NCBI GenBank assembly: GCA_965224065.1
Contig: CBDCYF010000005.1
Location: 2,170,001 to 2,234,000, forward strand
From: JAOTZA01 sp965224065
GTDB lineage: Bacteria; Acidobacteriota; Thermoanaerobaculia; Multivoradales; JAHEKO01
Direction: 5' to 3'
DNA length: 64,000 bases
The notes beneath the pieces were generated by a model that did no database searches, had not been told where the DNA came from, and saw only the letters and a program-made list of their open reading frames with translations. Both the position numbers and the translations under genes were made by a program. Every line of letters begins with the position of its first letter. The stretch's first letter is position 1. Below, one piece after another: positions 34,672 through 42,132 of the stretch.

Positions 34672-34962
34672 ATGCCGACCTTTATCGTTCTGCTCGACTA
34701 CACCGACCAGGGAATCCGCAACCTGAAGGACTCTCCCCAGCGGGCCGACGCCTTCAACGAATTTGCCGAAAAAGCCGGCGTCAAGATCCATAGCCAGTAC
34801 TGGACCATCGGCAACCACGACGGAATCTTCATCATGGAGGCACCGTCCGAGGAGGTCGCGGCTTCGGTGCTCCTTCACCTCGGAGCGGGCGGCAACGTAC
34901 GCACGACGACCCTGCGCGCCTACGACTGGGCCGAGGCTCAAGACCTGATCGAAGCGGGCTAG
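34672..34962 (+). CDS. GYD domain protein
   Basis: 96 residues. AGAGGA precedes the ATG by seven bases. A longer in-frame extension runs through the repeats and is not believed. The sequence MPTFIVLLDYTDQGIRNLKDSPQRADAF, then GVKIHSQYWTIGNHDGIFIMEAP and the closing RTTTLRAYDWAEA, is the compact ferredoxin-like fold of GYD proteins. Its function is not established, and members are often near oxidoreductases. It stands alone next to the first DUF1566 gene, which points towards it. Confidence 0.82.
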   Translation: MPTFIVLLDYTDQGIRNLKDSPQRADAFNEFAEKAGVKIHSQYWTIGNHDGIFIMEAPSEEVAASVLLHLGAGGNVRTTTLRAYDWAEAQDLIEAG

Positions 34963-34981
34963 CGACCCGTACTAGAGACGG

Positions 34982-35614
34982 TCACTGGCCGCCGCGAACC
35001 GGCCAGACGACGTTGCCGTTGGTCTTGCCGCCGCGCCCGACGTGGCCGACGTTGAGGAATACCTCCCAGGCGAGGGTGTGGTTGTCGGTGGCGGTCGTCG
35101 ACGTCCAATAACGGAACAGCCACGTCACGCCGTAGAAGCTGCTCGGGCCGTTCACCCAGCAATCACTGCCGCTGTCATTCGTAATCGTCGGTGGCGATGC
35201 GGTGCAGTCCGGGTCGCCCACAAAACCCAGAGCGTCGGAGACCATCCTCTGCCACTCGGCGGCCGTCGGCAGTCGCCACTCGCCGGGAGAGGATTTGTCA
35301 CCCAAGCCACAGTCCTGGTCGGCCAACGGGCTGCCAAGGCGCTGGGGGGGAAGATCCGACAAGTTGGCGACGATCTCCGTCGCCTCGTGCCATTCCATCG
35401 GGCCGTAGCAGTCCGCGTTCTTGAGCCACACCAGCCCGGTGCGGTTGTCCGTCACCGTTCCGTTACCGCAGTCGACGTAAATGTCGCCACTGTTGTCCGG
35501 GCAGGCCGGGTCGGCGGTCTGCAACGCCACCATCCCGTCGCCCCCGAGCACCGGCGCGGCGCCCGGCCACAACAGCATGAATCCTGATACCAACGCTCCT
35601 GCCCATTTCATCAT
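34982..35614 (-). CDS. Secreted DUF1566 (Lcl-like) protein, outlying copy 1
   Basis: 210 residues, GGAGGA before the ATG, signal peptide about 1-24. Shares with the four-gene array further on the blocks VALQTADPxC, YVDCGNGTVTDNxTGLVWL, SSPGEWRLP and the C-terminal VVWPVRGGQ. Between RYWTSTT and that terminus lies a segment of about 28 residues that differs in every copy. DUF1566 domains adopt a C-type-lectin/FGE-like fold and are used in secreted and surface binding proteins. This copy is the most divergent and is separated from the array by two plus-strand genes. Confidence 0.82.
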   Translation of the reverse strand: MMKWAGALVSGFMLLWPGAAPVLGGDGMVALQTADPACPDNSGDIYVDCGNGTVTDNRTGLVWLKNADCYGPMEWHEATEIVANLSDLPPQRLGSPLADQDCGLGDKSSPGEWRLPTAAEWQRMVSDALGFVGDPDCTASPPTITNDSGSDCWVNGPSSFYGVTWLFRYWTSTTATDNHTLAWEVFLNVGHVGRGGKTNGNVVWPVRGGQ

Positions 35615-35824
35615 CGACGGTCCTCCGGTTGTTGGCTCCCCCTAACCTCTACAACGCAAACGGGGAGCCGTTTGGATCAAACGAAGGGTCGGGGGGCGCC
35701 AGGCCGGAGAGATGAACAGGCGGCAACCCAGGTATATTCTTGCTCCAGCCAGTTACTCATGACGCAGACCCGTGCAACCGCAAACACGCGCCGGCGCACG
35801 GGGCCTCGGCAAGGAGGTCCTTCG

Positions 35825-36418
35825 ATGCAGCAATCCACTACCGCAGCGGCCATTCTCTTCGCGCTACTGTCGTGGCCCCTGGCGGCCGACGACGGCGCCG
35901 AAGCCAGCCGGCAGACGGCCTTGGACATGATCGAGGCCATCAACGAGCGCGACCTCGATGCACTGGATACCGTCGTCGCGCCGAACATGGTCCGGCACAG
36001 CGCCGCCACACCGGGAGCCACGATCGAGAGCCTCGATCAGTTCAAGGCTTTCTTGACCGAGGACTTCAAGGCGGTACCCGATTCCCAGGTGACGGTAGAC
36101 ACCCTCTTAGCCACCGAGAACATGGTCGCGATCCGAGCGATCTATGCCGGCACCCAAACCGGACCCATGGGGCCATTTCCACCCAGCGACAAGAAAGTCG
36201 AGCTGCCCTTTCTCGGCATCCTGCGCATCGAAGCCGGAAAGATCGTCGAGATGTGGGTCGAGTGGGACAACCTGTACATGCTGACTCAACTCGGCCACTT
36301 TCCGCCGCCTGATGCGGAGCCGGCCGCGGACAACCGGTGCGAGGCCTGCAAGATGCATGACCGTCAGCACGATGCGGCCTGCGCTCACGGCGGCTCCCAC
36401 ACGCCCGACGGGCCATGA
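35825..36418 (+). CDS. Secreted SnoaL-like (ester cyclase-like) protein
   Basis: 197 residues with AAGGAGG seven bases before the ATG. A longer in-frame reading upstream has no ribosome site. A short signal peptide (about 1-20) makes it an exported protein. The core ASRQTALDMIEAINERDLDALDTVVAPNMVRHS through GPFPPSDKKVELPFLGILRIEAGKIVEMWVEWD matches SnoaL-like polyketide-cyclase folds. After it comes a C-terminal extension with CEACKMHDRQHDAACAH, rich in Cys and His, which may bind metal. The function is unknown. It overlaps the methyltransferase gene by ATGA. Confidence 0.75.
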   Translation: MQQSTTAAAILFALLSWPLAADDGAEASRQTALDMIEAINERDLDALDTVVAPNMVRHSAATPGATIESLDQFKAFLTEDFKAVPDSQVTVDTLLATENMVAIRAIYAGTQTGPMGPFPPSDKKVELPFLGILRIEAGKIVEMWVEWDNLYMLTQLGHFPPPDAEPAADNRCEACKMHDRQHDAACAHGGSHTPDGP

Positions 36419-36891
36419 CCCGTTCCGGGCGGGATCGAGCCGCGGTTCGGGTCCCACCACCACTCGTCTTTGTGCTCGTGGTCGCCGCCGGGTTCTTCCT
36501 CCACCGATCGCTCCAGCCCCTACCTCTCGGGCTTCCCGATGGGCTGCGCAAAGCGGCTTCCGCGGTCACACTACTTTCCGGCGCCGGGCTCCTGGCATGG
36601 TCGCTGACGCTTTTTCTCAGGAGCGGTCAAGACCCGGCACCCTGGAAGAGCACTCCCGAAATGATCTTCAAAGGCCCTTTTCGGTTTAGCCGCAACCCCA
36701 TGTATCTGTCGATGGCCTTACTCCAGATCGCCGCCGGTCTCTGGTACTCAAACAGCTGGATCCTGGGCTTGCTGCCCTTAGCGCTTTTTTGCGTCTACCG
36801 GACGGCCATCCGCCACGAGGAAGCGTACTTGGAGTCCAAATTCGGGGACTCGTACCGGGAGTACAAGGCCGAAGTGCGGAGATGGATCTAG
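36415..36891 (+). CDS. Isoprenylcysteine carboxyl methyltransferase-like membrane protein
   Basis: 158 residues, four hydrophobic helices. The C-terminal half carries the ICMT/PEMT signature: GPFRFSRNPMYLSM (RNPMY), then RTAIRHEEAYLESKFGDSYREYKAEVRRW, the SAM-binding tail of phospholipid N- and isoprenylcysteine methyltransferases. Bacterial members act on small membrane molecules of unknown identity. It is translationally coupled to the SnoaL-like gene. 116 bases separate its stop from the stop of the first array DUF1566 gene coming from the other strand, and no repeat is seen there. Confidence 0.8.
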   Translation: MTRSGRDRAAVRVPPPLVFVLVVAAGFFLHRSLQPLPLGLPDGLRKAASAVTLLSGAGLLAWSLTLFLRSGQDPAPWKSTPEMIFKGPFRFSRNPMYLSMALLQIAAGLWYSNSWILGLLPLALFCVYRTAIRHEEAYLESKFGDSYREYKAEVRRWI

Positions 36892-37007
36892 GGCCTAGGG
36901 CTCTAGGCTCGGATCGATTTCGGCGGCAAACACGTCTCCCTCGACCGAGAACTCGTTCGTAAGCCGAATTTCCTGTCCAGCGCAAGCCAAAGGCTCCCAA
37001 GAGCCAA

Positions 37008-37685
37008 TCATTGTCCGCCGCGAACCGGCCAGACATAGTAGGTGCTGGCCTTGTTGCTAATGCTGAAGGCGCCGTTGGCGAGGAACACGGCCCAAGCGCT
37101 CGTGGGGAAGGGGACATCGGTTCTAGCCGACCAATAGAAGGTCGACACCACGCCGGTAAAACTACAAGTCCGACCCGAAAGAAAACACACGAGAGGATCG
37201 GCCCAGCAACCGGTCCCCTCATCGTCGGTGATCGCAGGACTGCAAGCCAACACGTTTGGCGACATCATCGCCTCCCACTCCCCCACCGATGGCAACCGCC
37301 ACTCCCCGGGCGACGAACCGTCCGACAGACTGCAGTCTTGCGCCGCAGCAGCCGACGTCGCCGGCTCGTCTGACAGACCGGCCACGAACTCCATCGCCGT
37401 ATGCCAGTCCACTTGGCCCGGCGGGGCACCAACCCCACCGCCGGCAGAACCGATACAGTTCGCGTCCTGCAGCCATACCAGCCCCGTCCAGTTGTCCGTC
37501 ACCGTGCCGTTGCCGCAGTCGATGTAGCGGTCGCTGTTCGTCGGGTCCGCACACGACGGGTCCGCGGTCTGTAGTGCGACCACCCCGTCGCCCGCCCAGG
37601 CTGCCGAAACGCCCCACAACAGACAACAGAGCAGACAAGCCAAAGCAGTGGTACCTCTCGATCTCGTGATGCTGTAGTGCCTCAT
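37008..37685 (-). CDS. Secreted DUF1566 protein, array copy 2
   Basis: 225 residues, GGAGG before the ATG, and a signal peptide nearly identical to copies 3 and 4 (MRHYSITRSRGTTALACLL, cleavage near AWAG). It carries the long form of the middle insertion, QDANCIGSAGGG. The variable segment at 37041-37124 lies between YWSA and YYVWPVRGGQ. Compared with copy 4, 20 of 29 codons there differ: 18 changes are amino-acid-altering and 15 leave the third base untouched, while flanking codons are identical. A C-type-lectin-like surface binding role is inferred. Last gene of the four-gene array. Confidence 0.83.
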   Translation of the reverse strand: MRHYSITRSRGTTALACLLCCLLWGVSAAWAGDGVVALQTADPSCADPTNSDRYIDCGNGTVTDNWTGLVWLQDANCIGSAGGGVGAPPGQVDWHTAMEFVAGLSDEPATSAAAAQDCSLSDGSSPGEWRLPSVGEWEAMMSPNVLACSPAITDDEGTGCWADPLVCFLSGRTCSFTGVVSTFYWSARTDVPFPTSAWAVFLANGAFSISNKASTYYVWPVRGGQ

Positions 37686-37751
37686 CTCGAACCCTCCATT
37701 AGAAAAGCACCGTGGCAGCTACCCCGAAGGGCCAAGGCTCCCAAGAGCCAA

Positions 37752-38393
37752 TCATTGTCCGCCGCGAACCGGCCAGACATAGGCGGTGCCGGACTTGCTG
37801 CCGGCGACGAGGATGCCGCCAAGGTTCGCGCCCAACGCGAACGTTGGGTTGAGGACACTGGTACTAGCCGACCAATATAACTCCGACAGCACGCCGGTAA
37901 AACTACAAGTCCGACCCGAAAGAAAACACACGAGAGGATCGGCCCAGCAACCGGTCCCCTCATCGTCGGTGATCGCCGGATTGCAAGCCAACACGGTTGG
38001 CGACATCATCGCCTCCCACTCCTCCACCGATGGCAACCGCCACTCCCCCGGCGACGATCCGTCCGACAGACCGCAGTCGATCGATGCCACCACCGACGTC
38101 GACGGCTTGTCCGATAGCCCCGCTACGAACTCCATTGCCGTGCGCCAGTCGTAGGCGCCGTCCAGACAGTTGGCGTTTGCAAGCCATACCAGCCCCGTGG
38201 CGTTGTCCGTCACCGTGCCGTTCCCGCAGTCCACGTACCGATCGCCGCTGTCGTCCGCGCACGACGGGTCCGCCGTCTGTAGTGCGACCACCCCGTCGCC
38301 CGCCCAGGCTGCAGAAACGCCCCACAACAGACAACAGAGCAGACAAGCCAAAGCAGTGGTACCTCTTGATCTCGTGATGCTGTAGTGCCTCAT
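37752..38393 (-). CDS. Secreted DUF1566 protein, array copy 3
   Basis: 213 residues. The leader and signal peptide are as in copy 2. It has the short middle form ANANCLDGAYDW, which it shares with copy 5, while the following DPLVCFLSGRTCSF block is shared with copies 2 and 5. Its C-terminal variable segment (about 37785-37866) is one codon shorter and uses SVLNPTFALGANLGG. The 66-base gap to copy 2 contains CCAAGGCTCCCAAGAGCCAA, a 5-bp hairpin next to the stop codon that is also present behind copy 2 and in altered form behind copies 4 and 5. Confidence 0.83.
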   Translation of the reverse strand: MRHYSITRSRGTTALACLLCCLLWGVSAAWAGDGVVALQTADPSCADDSGDRYVDCGNGTVTDNATGLVWLANANCLDGAYDWRTAMEFVAGLSDKPSTSVVASIDCGLSDGSSPGEWRLPSVEEWEAMMSPTVLACNPAITDDEGTGCWADPLVCFLSGRTCSFTGVLSELYWSASTSVLNPTFALGANLGGILVAGSKSGTAYVWPVRGGQ

Positions 38394-38509
38394 CGCGAAC
38401 CCTCCACTAGAAAAGCACCGTGGCAGCTACGCGCCAACCTCTGAAAGAAAAAGCAGGGGGGCTCACGCCCCCTGCACCCTCCCGAAGAGCCAAAACTCCC
38501 AAGAGCCAA

Positions 38510-39178
38510 TCATTGTCCGCCGCGAACCGGCCAGACATAGTAGTCGGCGGCCTTGGCGCCGCCGCCGACGGTGCCGAAGCTGAGGAACGCGACCCAGGCG
38601 GTCGACGGGACGCTGACCCTGGTACTAGCCGACCAATAGATGGACGACACCACGCCGGAAAACGAGCAAGCACCCACGGTCACACACGCCACGTCCCAGC
38701 AGCCATTGCCGGCGTCGTTCGTGATCGTAGGGTCACAACCCAAGGCAACCGCATCGGCGACCATCGCCTCCCACTCCTCCACCGATGGCAACCGCCACTC
38801 CCCAGGCGACGACCCGTCCGACAGACCGCAGTCGTGCGCAGCAGCAGACCCCGCCGGCTTGTCCGACAGCCCCGCCACGAACTCCATTGCCGTGCGCCAG
38901 TCCACTTCGCCCGGCGGGGTACCAACTCCACCGCCGGCAGAACCGATACAGTTCGCGTCCTGCAACCACACCAGTCCCGTGGCGTTGTCCGTCACCGTGC
39001 CGTTGCCGCAGTCGATGTAGCGATCGCTGTTCGTCGGGTCAGCACACGACGGATCCGCCGTCTGTAGTGCGACCACCCCGTCGCCGGCCCAGGCTGCCCC
39101 AACGCCCAACGAGAGACAACAGAGCAGACAAGCCAAAGCAGCGGTACCTCTCGATCTCGTGATGCTGTAGTGCCTCAT
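38510..39178 (-). CDS. Secreted DUF1566 protein, array copy 4
   Basis: 222 residues, with the common leader and signal peptide. It has the long insertion QDANCIGSAGGG like copy 2, but its central block (VADAVALGCDPTITNDAGNGCW, VACVTVGACSF) differs from all other copies. The variable segment is at about 38543-38626. The mosaic of shared and private blocks across the copies argues for gene conversion within the array. The 116-base gap behind the stop includes a string of plus-strand CCCCC/GGGGG-like bases around 38455 but no gene. Confidence 0.83.
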   Translation of the reverse strand: MRHYSITRSRGTAALACLLCCLSLGVGAAWAGDGVVALQTADPSCADPTNSDRYIDCGNGTVTDNATGLVWLQDANCIGSAGGGVGTPPGEVDWRTAMEFVAGLSDKPAGSAAAHDCGLSDGSSPGEWRLPSVEEWEAMVADAVALGCDPTITNDAGNGCWDVACVTVGACSFSGVVSSIYWSASTRVSVPSTAWVAFLSFGTVGGGAKAADYYVWPVRGGQ

Positions 39179-39305
39179 CTCGAACCCTCCATTAGAAAAG
39201 CACCGTGGCAGCTACGCCGCGCCGTAGAACGAAACTCAAGAAACGAGTCGTAAAAGCCCTATCACCGGCGAGGCCCCCCGAAGGGCCAAGGCTCCCAAGA
39301 CCCAA

Positions 39306-39944
39306 TCATTGGCCGCCGCGAACCGGCCAAATATAGTAATCGGTGATCTTGGTGCTGATGATGCCGACGGTGCCGTCGCCGAGGTCCGCGAACCAGGCGC
39401 CCGTGGTGGGGAAGGTGACGACGACGGTACTAGCCGACCAATAGTGCGACGACACCACGCCGGTAAAACTACAAGTCCGACCCGAAAGAAAACACACGAG
39501 AGGATCGGCCCAGCAACCGGTCCCCTGATCGTCGGTGATCGCCGGACTGCAAGCCAACACGTTCGCACCCGACATCATCGCCTCCCACTCGGCCAACGAC
39601 GGCAAACGCCACTCCCCGGGCGACGAACCGTCCGACAGACCGCAGTCGTGCGCCGCAGCAGCAGATGACGCCGGCTGGTCCGACAGCCCCGCCACGAACT
39701 CCATCGCCGTATGCCAGTCGTAGGCGCCGTCCAGACAGTTGGCGTTTGCAAGCCATACCAGCCCCGTGGCGTTGTCCGTCACCGTGCCGTTCCCGCAGTC
39801 CACGTACCGATCGCCGCTGTCGTCCGCGCACGACGGGTCCGCCGTCTGTAGTGCGACCATCCCGTCGCCCGCCCAGGCTGCCCCAACGCCCCACACCATC
39901 AAAGCCGCGGCAAGCGAGCCACAAACAGTCATTCTCTGCGTCAT
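39306..39944 (-). CDS. Secreted DUF1566 protein, array copy 5 (first transcribed)
   Basis: 212 residues from the ATG at 39944, chosen because AGGAGA lies seven bases upstream. An in-frame ATG at 39962 lacks a site. Unlike copies 2-4 its leader and signal peptide are different (MTQRMTVCGSLAAALMVWG), while the mature protein begins with the same AGDGMVALQTADPSC. The short middle form matches copy 3. Variable segment at about 39339-39430, one codon longer. It heads the array and may carry the promoter. Confidence 0.82.
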   Translation of the reverse strand: MTQRMTVCGSLAAALMVWGVGAAWAGDGMVALQTADPSCADDSGDRYVDCGNGTVTDNATGLVWLANANCLDGAYDWHTAMEFVAGLSDQPASSAAAAHDCGLSDGSSPGEWRLPSLAEWEAMMSGANVLACSPAITDDQGTGCWADPLVCFLSGRTCSFTGVVSSHYWSASTVVVTFPTTGAWFADLGDGTVGIISTKITDYYIWPVRGGQ

Positions 39945-40075
39945 CCCGGTCTCCTTCCTCATTGACAGAGTCCGTTACCGAGTCATTTTGCTCAAAGAAG
40001 ATGCGCTGCAAGCCAAGCGCGTGACCGAAGGCAGCAGCGCCTCAGTCAAAACGAGCCGTGATTCGCTACCAAAGT

Positions 40076-40250
40076 GAGGACGGCGGAGCCGTCCGAGCCG
40101 CGTCCGAGATCACGGACGCGTTACGAACGACCGAGCGACGCGAGGGGCATCGGCTCCCCTACGGGATTCGCTCTAGAGGACTTCGGATGGAATCCGAAGT
40201 CCGACGACCGAGATCACGGACGCGCTGCCGGACCGAGCGCAGCTTGCTGA
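40076..40250. repeat. Two tandem hairpin repeats, about 100-bp period, in a 314-base gap
   Basis: The gap between the DUF1566 array and the tRNA gene contains two units starting at 40076 and 40176. Each opens with GAGGAC and a hairpin with a GGA loop (40078-40094, 7-bp stem; 40178-40202, 11-bp stem). Each continues with the same 17-base word CCGAGATCACGGACGCG (40104-40120 and 40208-40224). Before the second unit, CTACGGGATTCG repeats part of the T arm of the adjacent tRNA. No gene is seen in the gap. Confidence 0.65.
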
Positions 40251-40258
40251 GCGAGGGA

Positions 40259-40334
40259 TGGTAGCGCGTACGGGATTCGAACCCGTGTTACCGGCGTGAG
40301 AGGCCGGCGTCCTAGACCCCTAGACGAACGCGCC
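40259..40334 (-). tRNA. tRNA-Glu (anticodon CTC)
   Basis: A 76-nt cloverleaf on the minus strand, with CCA encoded. Acceptor GGCGCGT pairs with ACGCGCT (one G-U), the anticodon arm is CCGGC-CTCTCAC-GCCGG with CTC at positions 34-36, and the T arm is ACGGG-TTCGAAT-CCCGT. It reads GAG, a preferred Glu codon in this GC-rich genome. Confidence 0.95.
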
Positions 40335-40410
40335 ACGGGATTGTGGAGGGTAGCAGAAGGGAGCGCGGGGGCTCAAGGTCGGACGGACGGCAGGGAGGCC
40401 GGCTTCCAAA

Positions 40411-40553
40411 CGGCCGCCAGAGGCGGCGGCCGCTTCAGAGAGTTGTGCGCGGCGCGGGGCCGCCAGCCGCTTCAGGGAGCCGTGCACGACACAGGACCGC
40501 CGGCCGCCAGCCGCTTTAGGGAGCCGTCGGCCGCCAGAGGCGGCGGCCGCTTC
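40411..40553. repeat. Intergenic B-family repeats in a 254-base gap
   Basis: Four minus-oriented B units fill the gap between the tRNA and the formamidase gene: complete ones at 40411-40437 and 40528-40553, and shortened ones near 40458-40475 and 40499-40518. The complete units keep the CGGCCGCC-AGAGGC-GGCGGCCG hairpin. A separate direct repeat, GTGCGCGGCGCGG, follows two of them. Nothing else is seen in this gap. Confidence 0.7.
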
Positions 40554-40588
40554 AGAGAGCTGTGCGCGGCGCGGCACCGCCGCCGGCA

Positions 40589-41659
40589 TCAGGGAACGGC
40601 AGGCGCCTCAAAGATGCTCTTGGGCAGGTGCATGGCCACCAGCATGTGGGGCACGTCGACGGTCTCGGCGATTTTCAGGTCGCCGGCCAGCGAGCAGAGC
40701 ATGTAAGCGTCGTTCCGGCTGAGGCCGCGGGTCTCGACGAGGTAGTCGATCATGTATCGGGTGGCCTTTTTCGCCGCCTCGTCGATGGTGGTGGCAAAGC
40801 CGGTGGTGGCGTAGTAGGTGTCGGTCTCGTACTGGGGCTCTTGGATGGACCGGTCGCCCTCGACCACGCTGACCCGGTAGACGATCCGCATGGGGGTCTC
40901 GATGGCGGTGCCGGAGACTTCACCCAGGCCCTGTGCGCCGTGGGTATCGCCGATCGAGAACAGCGCGCCCTCGACAAAGACCGGGAAGTAGACGGTGGTG
41001 CCGGCCACCAGGTGGGGGTCGTCCATGTTGCCGCCGTTAGCGCGCGGCGGGATGGTGTTCAGCATTTCATCGGTGTCCGGGGCCACGCCCATGACACCGG
41101 GAAAGGGCCGAAGCGGAACGGTGATGCCTTCGGCGTACTCCAGAACGCCTCGCTCTTTGTCGAGTGGAAAGATCTTGAGCACCGACTCCTGGAACTCCTC
41201 CGCCAGGAAGCCAAAGCCCGGGGCGATGGCCATCCAGCCCCAGTCGGCGGTCTCGAGTTCGAGCAACTCGACCGCCAGGACATCGCCCGGCCGGGCGTCT
41301 TCGACATAGACCGGTCCGGTCAGGGTGTGAATCCGGTCCATGTCGAGGGTGGCGAGATCGTCTGGGGTCGAGTCGGGGCCGAACTGGCCGCCGGTGGCCT
41401 CGTGGGTGGAGACTTCGATGACGCTTCCCGAGGGAACACGGATGGCGGGCGGGATCGAGCGGCTGAACTTGTCGTGGGTCTGATCGGCGGTGAGGACGAA
41501 ATCGGGCTCGGGGACCTTCGACTCCGCTGCCGGTTCCGCCGCGGGCGCCGGCTCGGAAGCCGTCGGGGCCTGGGTGCAGGCGCCGAGAAGCACCAGGCAA
41601 ACGGCCACGGACGCGCAAACGGCGCCGACGTCGAGACGAGGATTGTTGGACGTCATCAT
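40589..41659 (-). CDS. Acetamidase/formamidase family lipoprotein
   Basis: 356 residues. A type II signal peptide ends in the lipobox LLGAC (Cys28), followed by an Ala/Pro/Glu-rich linker. The remainder is a complete FmdA_AmdA domain: SIPPAIRVPSGSVIEVSTHEATGGQFG, GPVYVEDARPGDVLAVELLELE, PFPGVMGVAP, IPPRANGGNMD, FSIGDTHGAQGLGEVSGTAIETPM. Family enzymes hydrolyse formamide or short amides with metal. Most are cytoplasmic, so a lipid-anchored envelope form is noteworthy. Possible ammonia scavenging from extracytoplasmic amides is inference. Read with the VOC gene on the same strand. Confidence 0.85.
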   Translation of the reverse strand: MMTSNNPRLDVGAVCASVAVCLVLLGACTQAPTASEPAPAAEPAAESKVPEPDFVLTADQTHDKFSRSIPPAIRVPSGSVIEVSTHEATGGQFGPDSTPDDLATLDMDRIHTLTGPVYVEDARPGDVLAVELLELETADWGWMAIAPGFGFLAEEFQESVLKIFPLDKERGVLEYAEGITVPLRPFPGVMGVAPDTDEMLNTIPPRANGGNMDDPHLVAGTTVYFPVFVEGALFSIGDTHGAQGLGEVSGTAIETPMRIVYRVSVVEGDRSIQEPQYETDTYYATTGFATTIDEAAKKATRYMIDYLVETRGLSRNDAYMLCSLAGDLKIAETVDVPHMLVAMHLPKSIFEAPAVP

Positions 41660-41678
41660 TTTTTGTGACCGGGTCAGC

Positions 41679-42083
41679 CTAGTGCGGGTGGTCGTCTTCC
41701 ATGAATAGAATCTTGACCCCGTCCGGGTCGTGGGTCTCGAAGACCAGCTTGCCGTCGGCGAGGTGTTTCAATCCGCCCGGGATGTTTTTCTCGCGAAAGA
41801 TCAGATCTTCGTAGGCCTTCTCGGCCGACGGCACCGACAGGGTCAGGGTCATCTTGTGCAACGGGCCCTGGTAGGAGAACTCGTCCTCACCCAGCGACCC
41901 CGCCGGCACCGACGGCCGCCCACGGACTTCGACCAGCCCGGAACCGGCCTGAAACACCGCTCCACGTCCGTTCTCGCCATCCCAGCTCGCGATCCCGGGC
42001 AACCCCAGGACCTCGCCGTAGAAACGCGCGGTCTGAACAAAATCGCGGACCCGCAAGACGACCCGAAACTCTTGGATTTCCAT
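41679..42083 (-). CDS. VOC (glyoxalase/bleomycin resistance-like) protein
   Basis: 134 residues with the beta-alpha-beta-beta-beta repeats of the vicinal oxygen chelate fold: EFRVVLRVRDFVQTARFYGEVLGLP at the start, then GPLHKMTLTLSV and DPDGVKILFMEDD at the end. Glu, His and Glu at the usual metal positions can be seen only in part (VEVRGR, HKMTL, FETHDPDG). VOC proteins include glyoxalases, dioxygenases and drug-binding proteins, and this sequence does not distinguish them. It lies just upstream of the formamidase-like gene and diverges from the amidase gene. Confidence 0.8.
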   Translation of the reverse strand: MEIQEFRVVLRVRDFVQTARFYGEVLGLPGIASWDGENGRGAVFQAGSGLVEVRGRPSVPAGSLGEDEFSYQGPLHKMTLTLSVPSAEKAYEDLIFREKNIPGGLKHLADGKLVFETHDPDGVKILFMEDDHPH

Positions 42084-42132
42084 GCCTTAGCTCTCCCCGG
42101 CGCCGGATTGCCGGTGGTATCCTCGACCCGCC

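Noticed and set aside
34982..39944. The repeated blocks as a CRISPR array
   Set aside because: The repeats are whole protein-coding genes with signal peptides and ribosome sites. There are no short direct repeats with unique spacers, and no cas genes.
34982..40258. A complete diversity-generating retroelement here
   Set aside because: No reverse transcriptase, accessory Avd-like gene or template repeat is present in the window, so only the target-like variability is reported.
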